DNA from: JBBQZO01 sp038207625
GTDB taxonomy: Bacteria > Pseudomonadota > Gammaproteobacteria > Burkholderiales > Burkholderiaceae_D
Assembly (NCBI GenBank): GCA_038207625.1
Contig: JBBQZO010000020.1
Location: forward strand, 43,024-107,023
DNA length: 64,000 nt
Direction of reading: 5' to 3'
Part shown: in pieces, positions 8,604-17,381 of the stretch
Layout: every line of letters begins with the position of its first letter
How positions within the stretch are numbered: the first letter of the stretch is position 1
Notes under the pieces: model-generated
The model's input: the letters and a program-made list of their open reading frames with translations, nothing else
Told to the model about the DNA's origin: nothing
Database searches by the model: none
Program-made: the position numbers and the translations under genes

Positions 8604-10259
8604 CTAGACGACGCAGGCGGCCAGTGTGGCCAGCAGGTGTTCCTGGGGCGCCGTGGTGATGCTGGGGCTGCCCAGCGGCTTCATCAGGATGAAGCGGATC
8701 GCGCCGCCCTCGTTCTTTTTATCGACCTGCATCAGCTCGAGCCAGCGCGCCGTGCCCAGGTCGGGCGCGACGGTAGGCAAACCGGCCGCCGCCACCAGCG
8801 CGCGCATGCGCGCCACCGTGCTGGCGTCGACCAGGCCGAGCCGGTGCGACAGATCGGCCGCCATCACCATGCCGCAGCCGACCGCCTCGCCGTGCAGCCA
8901 CTTGCCGTAACCGAGCCCCGCTTCGATCGCGTGGCCGAAGGTGTGGCCGAAATTGAGGATGGCGCGCAGCCCGCCCTCGCGCTCGTCCTGGCGCACCACG
9001 TCGGCCTTGATTTCGCAGGAACGCGAAATGGCGTAGGCCAGCGCGGCCTTGTCGCGCGCCAGCAGCGCGCCCATGTTGTGTTCGATCCAGCTGAAAAACG
9101 CGGCGTCGATGATGGCGCCGTGCTTGATCACCTCGGCCAGACCGGCCGCCAGTTCGCGCGCCGGCAGCGTCTCCAGCGTGACCGTGTCGGCCAGCACCGC
9201 GCGCGGCTGGTAGAACGCGCCGATCATGTTCTTGCCCAGCGGGTGATTGATGCCGGTCTTGCCGCCCACCGAGGAGTCGACCTGGGCCAGCAGGGTGGTC
9301 GGCACCTGCACGAACGGGATGCCGCGCATGTAGCTCGCTGCCGCATAGCCGGTCAGGTCGCCGATCACGCCGCCGCCCAGTGCGATCAGGGTGGTCTTGC
9401 GGTCGGCCTTGTTGGCCAGCAGCGCGTCGAAGATCAGCATCAGGCTGGACCAGTTTTTGTATTCTTCACCGTCCGGCAGCACGATCGCAATGATCTGCTT
9501 GCCCAGCGCGCTTACTGTGGCCTCGAGCTGGGCCAGGTACAGCGGTGCGATGGTGGTGTTGGTGACGATGGCGACCTTGTCGCCCTGGATATAGCGGCCC
9601 AGCAGCTCGCCGTTGTCGAGCAGGGAGGGGCCGATCGAGACCGGGTAGCTGCGCTCACCCAGGTCTACGTTGAGGAAAATGCTTGCGTTCTCGGTCATCG
9701 AAGGATCTGCTTGTGTATGTCGCGCCGGCACGTTGCTGCTCGATTCGAGCGCGGCCAGCTGCGTGAGGATGGTGTGAACCATCGATTGTACGTTAGGTCG
9801 GCCGGTGTCGATGACCAGGTCGGCAATTGCGCGGTAGAGCGGTTCGCGCTCGGCCGTCAATTCCTCCAGCCGACGGCGCGGATCGGCCGTCTGCAACAGG
9901 GGGCGGTTCTTGTCGTGTGCGGTGCGCACCAGGATGCTGCTGACGTTGGCGCGCAGATAAATGACGGTGCCGCGCGCTTGCAGATAGGCGCGGCTGTCGG
10001 GGTTCAGAACGGCACCGCCGCCGGTGGCGAGCACGATGCCTTCCTGGCCGGTCAAGTCGCGGATCACATCCGCTTCGCGCCGGCGAAAACTGTCCTCGCC
10101 CTCGATCTCGAAGATCCACGGGATCGAGGCGCCTGTTCTGGCCTCGATCTCGTGGTCGGAATCGATAAAACGTAATCCCAACTTCCTGGCCAGCAAGCGC
10201 CCTATCGTTGTCTTGCCTGCGCCCATCAAGCCAACCAGAAAGATGTTCTCAGACTTCAC
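8604..10259 (-). CDS. aroKB: Shikimate kinase and 3-dehydroquinate synthase in one reading frame (AroK-AroB)
   Basis: One uninterrupted frame encodes two shikimate-pathway enzymes. Residues 1-about 175 are shikimate kinase, with P-loop GLMGAGKT at 10-17, the D-SDHEIEARTG substrate region and ATGGGAVL. From about residue 188 the frame is 3-dehydroquinate synthase, with PDGEEYKNW, ALGGGVIGDLTGYAAA, QVDSSVGGKTGIN and the metal-binding FGHTFGHAIE. A linker (about 176-195, rich in polar residues) contains an in-frame ATG at 9698 where a stand-alone AroB (364 residues) could start; I see no good ribosome-binding site before it. I chose GTG at 10259, which shares its first base with the upstream TAG stop (TAGTG), giving MKSENIFLVGLMGAG, the normal AroK N-terminus. 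Whether one 551-residue protein or two proteins are made cannot be decided here. Confidence 0.85.
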   Translation of the reverse strand: MKSENIFLVGLMGAGKTTIGRLLARKLGLRFIDSDHEIEARTGASIPWIFEIEGEDSFRRREADVIRDLTGQEGIVLATGGGAVLNPDSRAYLQARGTVIYLRANVSSILVRTAHDKNRPLLQTADPRRRLEELTAEREPLYRAIADLVIDTGRPNVQSMVHTILTQLAALESSSNVPARHTQADPSMTENASIFLNVDLGERSYPVSIGPSLLDNGELLGRYIQGDKVAIVTNTTIAPLYLAQLEATVSALGKQIIAIVLPDGEEYKNWSSLMLIFDALLANKADRKTTLIALGGGVIGDLTGYAAASYMRGIPFVQVPTTLLAQVDSSVGGKTGINHPLGKNMIGAFYQPRAVLADTVTLETLPARELAAGLAEVIKHGAIIDAAFFSWIEHNMGALLARDKAALAYAISRSCEIKADVVRQDEREGGLRAILNFGHTFGHAIEAGLGYGKWLHGEAVGCGMVMAADLSHRLGLVDASTVARMRALVAAAGLPTVAPDLGTARWLELMQVDKKNEGGAIRFILMKPLGSPSITTAPQEHLLATLAACVV

Positions 10260-13237
10260 TATGGCGATGTGAACTTGACTGCAGTGGAATAGCCCAGCGG
10301 AGTCAGGATGCCAAAAGTGATATTGCCGGGCGAACAAGCGGGGTCCGTCTTGACCAATATCTCGTGGATACTGCCGCCAATCAGGTTGGTAGAGAGCACC
10401 TTGGGTGGCGTGATTGCTGGCGCGGCAAGCTTGGTGGCGTCTTGCTGTGATACAAGCGTTCCAAAAGGCGCAGGGTTATTGTTGACGTCGAACAGTCGGA
10501 ACGCAACCGACTGTGCTTTGCAATCCACCCCTGCGATGCCATTGATGATCGCCGGATCACCATCACCGGCGAAGGTGTCGCTCGGCGCAACCCAGTCGCG
10601 GTATACCCGGCAGGCGCCAACCACCCCATTGATCGGGTCACATTGCAGTCGCACCACGCTCAGCGTCGAACCGCTGAAGGTCACCTCGGCTTGGCGCCAG
10701 ATATAGTTCAAGCCCCAGTGCCCGTCGCCCGCAGCCCGGTAGCCGACGTGATTGAAGGGGAAAGGCTGGTCATGCCCGGTCGCATGTGCCGTCGCGTAAT
10801 TATCGTAATCGCCTTTGAGTTTATTGTATGTTGGAACAAGAACATTTTTCCAGTCGAAATAGGCCAGTTTGTAAGCCAAATAGACGACCTTTGCCGCACT
10901 GAAGGCTGCTATTTCCGCATCATAAGTTACCTTGAGCGCGTCGTAAGTGGCCTGTTGCGCCGCCGACGGATTGTCCGGCAGTACCGGCGCCGACAGCGCA
11001 GTCTCCGGCACGAGAAACGGGAAACCATTTGACTGGACAACACCATTTCTAAACCGCAAGTAAGCCACCGTATAAGCGTCGTAGGCTACCTTGGCCGCCC
11101 GCTGAGCGGCAGTCGGCGCGTCCGGCAAGCCCGGATTAGCCGGCTCGGCCGGCTGGATTGGCGCGATCGGCGCAACGCGTGTCGGCGCTGGCACCGGTGC
11201 CGGGTTGATATCGTACACACCGTCCAGGGTCGTGTTGACAGCCTGCGGGGGCGCATTGCCCAAGATCACACGGTTCGAGCCTGTATCGAGGAAAGGGTCG
11301 CCCTGGTCGGTGAACGGCTCGCCGCCGCTGACGCAGACATGCACCAGTGGCCGGTATGGCGCCAGGGTATTGTCGGCATTGACCGGCGCGACGCCCGTAT
11401 CGGGGTCGATGAAATTGGTGCAGCTGTACTGCCCGTCGCCATTCGTGTCGACAAAGTTTTCCAGTCCTTGCACATAAGCGAGCACCGTCACGCGGCCATT
11501 GGCGGGCCGGAACTCCTGGCTGCGCAGCTGCACCGAGCAGCCACCATTGACGGTCGTGCAAGCGCCCTGCGAGGACGACGCGATCGAACCGCCTTCGGTA
11601 ACGAAGTTGACCACTGTCGCGTCGGCGATCGGGTTGCCGTACTGGTCGGCCAGCATCACCGTCACATTGGCCACTTCGCCGTCATGTGTCAGACCCTCGA
11701 TGTTCGGATGATCGATGCTCAGCGACATGAAGCGCTGAATCGGCAGCCCCGTCGAAATGGTCAGCACATCGGACAGGCCGCCCACCGGCACGCCATTGCG
11801 GATCGCCTGAGCGATCACGCGCACCGGCGTCGGAATGGTCCCCGACGAAACCGTCGTGCTGACCAGTCCGTTGGCGTCGGTGGTGCCCTTGTCCGGACGG
11901 ACAGTCAGACCGCCGGTGGTGGTGGTGGCTTTGAAGTTGACATCGACGCCGCCCAGACCCTTGTTGTTTTGATCGAGCACCTTGAAGGTGAGCACAGCCG
12001 ATTCCTTGCGGCCCTGACCGCCATTGCCCTTCAGAACGATGGACTGACCTTGCAGGTCGGAACCGACAAACTGGATGGTGCCGATGCCGGCCAGCGCAAC
12101 CGGCAGATCGATATGTTGCGAAGAAGATCCGATCGAGATAGTGATCGTGTCGGTGCCGCGCGCGCAACCCATGTTCACATAGGTCACGCTCATGATCCCG
12201 TTGGTCAGCGAACCGGGGATGAGGTCGGCCTTGCCGTCGCCCAAGCACAGCGACGACAACACCGGCGCGATGGTGCCGGTCACTGCTTGCCCGCCACTGG
12301 TGACGGGGAAGTTGATCGCCACGGTGCTAAACGCAGCCAAAGGCACGCCAGCCACGGGAGCCGGACTAAAGTAGAGAGGCCCGACCGTCAACGGTGCCGC
12401 GCCGACGCTGATATTGATTGCCGCCGACAGGGTTTTGGTGGACAAGGCGACGTTACCCTGAATCGCGACAGCGCCGGCCGAGTTGACCGTGGTAGGGTGA
12501 ATTTCGATCACCGCGACGCCTGTGGCATCGGTGAGCGCGGAGGCCGAATCGGGATTGAATTGGACCAAGGCGCCATTGTCGGTGGTGAACTTGACGATCG
12601 CCCCTGCGATAGGCGCGCCGGTGGGATCAATCACGCTGCCGCGCACGGTCGCCTTCTGGCCACCCGACAAGGTCGTCAGCGGTGCACCGGCACCATCGAC
12701 GATGGAAATGGTGAACTTGGCCGTATTGGTGGTGGTACCGACCACCCCGCCGCCAGCGACGGCGATATTGGTGGTGGCAGTGAAACCCTTGCCGGCCAGC
12801 AGCGTATCTGCCTGAACCGCCAGTGCCCCGGCCAGATTCAGGTCGCCCGGCTGAATCGACACTTCGGCCACGCCCTTGACGTTGGTCAGCGCTGTCGCCG
12901 CAGGCAAAAATTGTACCAGCGTCGTATCGGAAGCGCTGAACTTGATCAAGGCATTGGCCACAGGCAGGCCGGCCGCGTCCAGCAAGGTGGCGCGGATGAC
13001 GGCGCCTTGTCCGAGCGTGAGCACGGTCGTGGGCTTGTTGGCACTATCGACGACGGCCACCGTCAAGGTCGGCACGGGCACTGGCGGGGTGACCGTTCCG
13101 GGCGTGCCGGGGGTGGTGCCGTTGCCGCCAGGCGAACCGCCGCCGCCGCCGCAGGCGGTCAGGGCGAAGGCCAACAAGGCGCCGCTGGCGAAGCGCGCAG
13201 CTTTTCCAATTGTGCAATTTTTAAATATGGGAAACAT
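10259..13237 (-). CDS. Large Ig-like (Big_1/invasin-type) repeat lipoprotein in the pilus operon
   Basis: A 992-residue surface or outer-membrane lipoprotein. The N-terminus has a signal peptide and lipobox LTAC (Cys29) followed by a Gly-rich then Thr/Pro-rich linker. About four bacterial Ig-like modules follow, each with the pattern V(x)D..G.P...A.VKF and DA.GVA: near residues 58-165, 172-280, 390-490 and 515-590. Residues about 715-840 are different: Ala/Tyr-rich, apparently helical segments with recurring AYDAY, YLAYKLAYFDW and YNKLKGDY. The C-terminal part has several Cys residues. It lies 35 bases after pilQ with no terminator between and overlaps the aroK start by one base, so it belongs to this operon. 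Function unknown; adhesion or pilus-surface interaction is inference. Confidence 0.82.
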   Translation of the reverse strand: MFPIFKNCTIGKAARFASGALLAFALTACGGGGGSPGGNGTTPGTPGTVTPPVPVPTLTVAVVDSANKPTTVLTLGQGAVIRATLLDAAGLPVANALIKFSASDTTLVQFLPAATALTNVKGVAEVSIQPGDLNLAGALAVQADTLLAGKGFTATTNIAVAGGGVVGTTTNTAKFTISIVDGAGAPLTTLSGGQKATVRGSVIDPTGAPIAGAIVKFTTDNGALVQFNPDSASALTDATGVAVIEIHPTTVNSAGAVAIQGNVALSTKTLSAAINISVGAAPLTVGPLYFSPAPVAGVPLAAFSTVAINFPVTSGGQAVTGTIAPVLSSLCLGDGKADLIPGSLTNGIMSVTYVNMGCARGTDTITISIGSSSQHIDLPVALAGIGTIQFVGSDLQGQSIVLKGNGGQGRKESAVLTFKVLDQNNKGLGGVDVNFKATTTTGGLTVRPDKGTTDANGLVSTTVSSGTIPTPVRVIAQAIRNGVPVGGLSDVLTISTGLPIQRFMSLSIDHPNIEGLTHDGEVANVTVMLADQYGNPIADATVVNFVTEGGSIASSSQGACTTVNGGCSVQLRSQEFRPANGRVTVLAYVQGLENFVDTNGDGQYSCTNFIDPDTGVAPVNADNTLAPYRPLVHVCVSGGEPFTDQGDPFLDTGSNRVILGNAPPQAVNTTLDGVYDINPAPVPAPTRVAPIAPIQPAEPANPGLPDAPTAAQRAAKVAYDAYTVAYLRFRNGVVQSNGFPFLVPETALSAPVLPDNPSAAQQATYDALKVTYDAEIAAFSAAKVVYLAYKLAYFDWKNVLVPTYNKLKGDYDNYATAHATGHDQPFPFNHVGYRAAGDGHWGLNYIWRQAEVTFSGSTLSVVRLQCDPINGVVGACRVYRDWVAPSDTFAGDGDPAIINGIAGVDCKAQSVAFRLFDVNNNPAPFGTLVSQQDATKLAAPAITPPKVLSTNLIGGSIHEILVKTDPACSPGNITFGILTPLGYSTAVKFTSP

Positions 13238-13272
13238 GATTTATCCTAAGGTTCTCGTGATGTCCGGTCTGC

Positions 13273-15432
13273 TCAACGCGTCGACAGACGGTCGGCCACA
13301 ATCTTGGGCGTGATAAAGACCAGCAATTCGGTCTTGCCGACGCCGCGACTGGTTTTCTTGAACAGGTGGCCCAAAAACGGCAGGTCACCCAGCAGCGGGA
13401 TCTTCGACTCCGACGTCGATTCGTCCTGGCGATACACGCCGCCCAGCACCACAGTGCCGCCATTTTCGACCATCACCTGGGTCTTGACGTGTTTGGTGTC
13501 GATCGACAGGCCGTCCGGCGTCGGCACGCCCTTGCTGTCCTTGAACACCTCGACGTCGAGCACGATATTGCCGTCCGGCGTGATCTGAGGTGTCACCTCC
13601 AGACGCAAGCTGGCTTTCCTGAACGAGGTCGAGGTGGCGCCGCTGCTGGTGGCATTGCGGTACGGCAATTCCTCACCCTGCTCGATGACGGCCAGGTTCT
13701 TGTCGGCTGTCACCACGCGCGGGCTGGAAATGATCTTGCCCTTCGATTCCTCTTCCAGCGCCGACAGTTCCAGATTGAGGAAGCGGTTGGCGGCGGCCGA
13801 GAACAGACTCACCGCCAGCGTGCCGGCCGAGCTGCCCGACGCCGGCTTGGCCGGCAGATTGAAGAACTGCGAGTTACTGTAGCCGTCGGTGGCGGCGCCG
13901 GCGGCCTGCCCGGTGACTTGGCCGACGCCAAGCAAATTGCCGCCCACTGCCAGCCGGTTGTTGCCGTTGACCTGATAGCCGCTGTCGCCGCCGCGGATGG
14001 TACGCATGTCCAAAAAGCCCAGCTTGGCGCCCAGGTCGCGCGAAAACGTGTCCGACGCCTCGACGATGCGCGCTTCGATCGCCACTTGTTTGGCAGGAAT
14101 GTCGGTCTTGAGGATCAGCTTGCGCACGTCTTCGATCTTGGACGCGATGTCGGTCACGAACAGCTGGTTGGTACGCGAATCGATGATCGCGCTGCCGCGC
14201 TTGGACAATACCCGGTTGCGGGTATCGGCGCCATCGAGTCCGAACACGGTACGAAACGCCTCGGCTTTCTGATAGTTGAGCTGAAACACTTCCGAGCGCA
14301 AACCTTCCAGTTCGGCGATCTGGGCGCGCTGCTCAAGGTCGAGCTTTTCCTTCGTCAGCAGTTCCTCTTTCGGCGCGATCAGCATTACCTTGCCGTTCTT
14401 GCGCATGTCCAGACCCTTCATCTGCATCACCACGTCAAGCGCCTGGTCCCACGGCACTTCCTTCAGGCGCAGCGTCAAGGTACCGGTCACGCTGTCGCTG
14501 GTGATGATGGACAGGTCGGAGATGTCGGCGATCGCTTGCAGCACGGCGCGCACATCCATGTTCTGGAAGGTGAATGAGACTTTTTCGCCGCGGAAACCCT
14601 GCGAGCCCTGCGTCACCTTGTTCGGGTCTTCTTTAATCGACTTGACGTCAATTACCAGCTGGGTGTCGCTCTGGTAGACGCTATGCTCCCACAGGCCCTT
14701 GGCCTCGATGGTCATGCGCGTGTTGTCGCCCTGCGGCACCGTGGTGATCAAGGCCACCGGGGTGCCGAAGTCGGTCACGTCCAGGCGCCGGCGCAACGTC
14801 TCGGGCAAGCCCATTTTGAGGAAGTCGACCACGATGCTCGAACCCACCTGGCGCACGTCGACCGCCACCTGGCTGTTGGGCAGGTCGACGACGATGCGGC
14901 CTTCGCCGTTCGTGCCGCGCCGGAAATCCATGTCGCGCAGCACTTGGCGTCCGGCCGGCGCTGCCGGCTGGGCCACCGGCAGGCCGATCGCGTTGACGGC
15001 CGTGGCCACCCCGCCCGAGCCGTCGATGGTGACGATGATGGCATTGCCGTCGATCGCCGTCGCGTAGTTGAGGGCGCGCTTGAGGTTGAGCACCAGGCGC
15101 GAGCGTTCGCCGGCCTGCACCACGTTCACGTTGCGCAGGTCGCCCAGGTTCAGGTCGACCGTGTTTTTGCCGGTGTGATTGACGGTGGTGCCAAAATCGA
15201 GCGCGATGCGCGGCGGGCTGGTGATCGAAAAGCCGATCGGCAATTTGGCCGGCGCGTGCTTCAAGGTGATCTTCAGGATCACGTTCGAGCCTTGCTGGTT
15301 CGCCGTGATCGATTCGATCGCGTTGTCGCTGTCTTGGGCGGCCACGGCACCAGCGGCGCAGCCGAGCACCAGCAGGGCGCCAAGGCGTGCGGCCTTGGCC
15401 AGGCTTGCGCCGACGTCTTTAAATTCGATCAT
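13273..15432 (-). CDS. pilQ: Type IV pilus secretin PilQ
   Basis: Forms the outer-membrane ring through which the type IV pilus passes. The 719-residue protein has a signal peptide ending near AVAAQ, two AMIN-type beta domains in the first 270 residues (IALDFGTTVNHTGKN region), N0/N1 domains (FTFQNMDVRAVLQAIADIS near 300) and a C-terminal secretin core with ITSSPRV-like IISSPRVVTADKN and GGVYRQDESTSESKIPLLGD. Length is normal for PilQ. The start overlaps the pilP stop by 4 bases. It is the fifth gene of the pilMNOPQ operon. Confidence 0.96.
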   Translation of the reverse strand: MIEFKDVGASLAKAARLGALLVLGCAAGAVAAQDSDNAIESITANQQGSNVILKITLKHAPAKLPIGFSITSPPRIALDFGTTVNHTGKNTVDLNLGDLRNVNVVQAGERSRLVLNLKRALNYATAIDGNAIIVTIDGSGGVATAVNAIGLPVAQPAAPAGRQVLRDMDFRRGTNGEGRIVVDLPNSQVAVDVRQVGSSIVVDFLKMGLPETLRRRLDVTDFGTPVALITTVPQGDNTRMTIEAKGLWEHSVYQSDTQLVIDVKSIKEDPNKVTQGSQGFRGEKVSFTFQNMDVRAVLQAIADISDLSIITSDSVTGTLTLRLKEVPWDQALDVVMQMKGLDMRKNGKVMLIAPKEELLTKEKLDLEQRAQIAELEGLRSEVFQLNYQKAEAFRTVFGLDGADTRNRVLSKRGSAIIDSRTNQLFVTDIASKIEDVRKLILKTDIPAKQVAIEARIVEASDTFSRDLGAKLGFLDMRTIRGGDSGYQVNGNNRLAVGGNLLGVGQVTGQAAGAATDGYSNSQFFNLPAKPASGSSAGTLAVSLFSAAANRFLNLELSALEEESKGKIISSPRVVTADKNLAVIEQGEELPYRNATSSGATSTSFRKASLRLEVTPQITPDGNIVLDVEVFKDSKGVPTPDGLSIDTKHVKTQVMVENGGTVVLGGVYRQDESTSESKIPLLGDLPFLGHLFKKTSRGVGKTELLVFITPKIVADRLSTR

Positions 15433-15962
15433 TTCTTGGTCTCCTTACTCTCTTGCAACTCCAACGTCGCCTTACGCTCGACCCATTCGCCGCCCGCGTC
15501 CTGCACAATTTCCCGGATATCCACGACAGCCTCGGTGACCCCAGTGATCAGGCCAAAATTCTGTCCGATGTGTTGGCCCGACTGAACCCGGTACACGGCC
15601 TTGTCGATCTGCAGCAGCGCGAACATCACACCGCCTTTTTCCATCGCGCCGACCATCCGGATGCTATCGAGCGGAAAACTCTCAAGCGCCTCCTTGCGTC
15701 GCCCGGTATCTGGCCCGTTGGCCTTGGACTGGGTCTTGGCCAGCTCGACCAGCAGTTTGTTCGGGCTGAACGGGTCCAGCGCATCCTTGCCGCCGTAGGC
15801 GAAAGGAATGAAATTTTTCGGCTCGACCAGCGGCGGCACTGCCACCTTGGTCTGCTGCTTGACCTCGGCCATCCACTGCTTGACTTCCTTGACGTCGCTG
15901 TCGCCGCAGGCCGACAAGACCATGCCGGCGACGAGTACTGCGGACACACGTGCGCGCATCAT
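15429..15962 (-). CDS. pilP: Type IV pilus lipoprotein PilP
   Basis: Inner-membrane-anchored periplasmic lipoprotein that links the PilMNO alignment complex to the PilQ secretin. The 177-residue protein has lipobox VLSAC (Cys19), then a flexible stretch (about 20-70) and the compact beta domain with the PilP signature DPFSP near residue 63. It overlaps pilO by 4 bases and pilQ by 4 bases, so translation is coupled across the operon. Confidence 0.95.
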   Translation of the reverse strand: MMRARVSAVLVAGMVLSACGDSDVKEVKQWMAEVKQQTKVAVPPLVEPKNFIPFAYGGKDALDPFSPNKLLVELAKTQSKANGPDTGRRKEALESFPLDSIRMVGAMEKGGVMFALLQIDKAVYRVQSGQHIGQNFGLITGVTEAVVDIREIVQDAGGEWVERKATLELQESKETKK

Positions 15963-16621
15963 TTCTTGGCTCCTTTGGCCTTGTCGGCGGCCGCCTTGCG
16001 TTGCTGCGCGACCTCATCCGGATCGAGATAGCGGAACGTCTTGGCGACGGCCTCGAGCAACAGGGCGCCATCCTTGCCGCTCGACAGCGCCATGTTGTTG
16101 AGCGTGACAATGCGTGGCAAATTGGCCATGTCGCCGACGAAGGCGCCGATGTCGTGATAACTGCCGGTCACCTTGATGTCGATCGGCTGTTCGGCATAGT
16201 AATCCTTGACGATGACGGGGGTGGGCCGGAATAGTTCGAAGGTCAAACCGCGCCCGCCACCGGCCTGGTTGATATCGGACAGCAGTGCATCCATCTCAGC
16301 CTTGCTGGGCAATTGTTTTTGCAGCTTCTCGACGTACTTGTCGACCTGGGTCTTTTGCACGCGCAAGGCGTCCAGATTGACCGCCTGGGCGATCTTCACC
16401 TTGTAGTCATCGCGCAGCTTCACCTCCTGCGCCGCGCCCGCGTCCTGTTCCTCGAACTGGCCGTTCCAGTAGCCGACGTAACCGAGCGCGACCACCGCCA
16501 CCATCACCGCCAGCGCGCTCAACAGACGCGGGACCAACGGCCACTGGCCCGGATGGCGTCCGCGCAAGTCCTGGAATTGCCCGGCCAATGCGCCGCTTAT
16601 GTTCTTCATATCCATGCTCAC
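15959..16621 (-). CDS. pilO: Type IV pilus inner-membrane protein PilO
   Basis: Bitopic membrane protein that pairs with PilN to form the periplasmic alignment platform. The 220-residue protein has a cytoplasmic N-terminus, one transmembrane helix at about residues 32-52 (LLSALAVMVAVVALGYVGYW), a coiled-coil segment and a ferredoxin-like periplasmic domain with the family-typical PIDIKVTGSYHDIGAFV. It sits 7 bases after pilN and overlaps pilP. Confidence 0.95.
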   Translation of the reverse strand: MSMDMKNISGALAGQFQDLRGRHPGQWPLVPRLLSALAVMVAVVALGYVGYWNGQFEEQDAGAAQEVKLRDDYKVKIAQAVNLDALRVQKTQVDKYVEKLQKQLPSKAEMDALLSDINQAGGGRGLTFELFRPTPVIVKDYYAEQPIDIKVTGSYHDIGAFVGDMANLPRIVTLNNMALSSGKDGALLLEAVAKTFRYLDPDEVAQQRKAAADKAKGAKK

Positions 16622-16628
16622 TCCGGTG

Positions 16629-17381
16629 TCAGGGCTTGGCCAGCGCCGGCGCCGCAGGCGCGCTGGCCTCGGGCCGGGCCGCCGTGGGTGGCGTCAGGTG
16701 CGCGCTGGCGGCCGCGACCGCGACCGCAGCACGGACAGCGCCAGTGGTGGCGCTGGCGGGCGCGCTGGCGGGCGCTTTGCCTTTGCTGGCGGCAGCTGCG
16801 GCGGCCAGCGCCGCATCCTTGTCGCGCTGACGCCGGATCCCCACCACCATGGTGAACTCGACCACCTTGCGGGCAGTCTTGCCGGTGCCAATATTGGCCA
16901 GGCGCGCCTCGATCAGGTCGGGGCGCTCCAGCCACGGTGAACGGGTCGACACATTGCGCAACATTTCCGATACCCGCTCCTGGGATTGCGCGTAGCCGAC
17001 CAGGCTTACGCGCTGCCCTTCCTGCTTGAACGACTTCAGGTACACCCCTTCCGGGGCCTGCTTGACCAGCTCATCCATCAGGTAGACCGGCTGATTGCGA
17101 TCACCCTGCAAATCCTCCACCGCCTGTTGACGCGCCTTGAGGGCGTCGATTTCCTGCTTGAGGGTGGCGATCTCGCCGATCTTCTTGTCCAGTTCGGCGT
17201 TCGCGTTCTTGATCGCCAGATTGCGCTCGCCCTGAATCGAGATGCGGCTGGCGTTGTAGCCGCCCACCAGCAGCACCACGGCGGCGCCGAGCACGCCGCC
17301 GAGGATCAGCATGGCGAAGAAGGCCGATCTCTTCTGCTTGCGCTTTTCCTCGCGGTGCGGCAATAGATTAATTTTGATCAT
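16629..17381 (-). CDS. pilN: Type IV pilus assembly protein PilN, with Ala-rich C-terminal extension
   Basis: Bitopic inner-membrane partner of PilO whose N-terminal peptide binds PilM. MIKINLLPHREEKR at the start is the PilM-binding INLLP motif; one transmembrane helix spans about residues 22-42, followed by a coiled coil and the fimbrial-assembly beta domain ending near residue 188. Residues about 190-250 form an Ala/Ser/Pro-rich low-complexity tail that most PilN proteins (about 180-210 residues) lack. The start overlaps the pilM stop by 4 bases. Confidence 0.94.
   Translation of the reverse strand: MIKINLLPHREEKRKQKRSAFFAMLILGGVLGAAVVLLVGGYNASRISIQGERNLAIKNANAELDKKIGEIATLKQEIDALKARQQAVEDLQGDRNQPVYLMDELVKQAPEGVYLKSFKQEGQRVSLVGYAQSQERVSEMLRNVSTRSPWLERPDLIEARLANIGTGKTARKVVEFTMVVGIRRQRDKDAALAAAAAASKGKAPASAPASATTGAVRAAVAVAAASAHLTPPTAARPEASAPAAPALAKP

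Noticed and set aside
7923..10175. Long plus-strand open frame (750 codons) across dgt and aroKB
   Set aside because: Composition is Arg/Gln/His-rich with no domains, and it lies antisense to clearly recognisable enzymes; a high-GC shadow frame.
11339..13249. 636-codon plus-strand frame opposite the Ig-like lipoprotein
   Set aside because: Low-complexity Gly/Arg/Asp-rich translation typical of antisense frames; the minus strand has signal peptide, lipobox and Ig-like modules.
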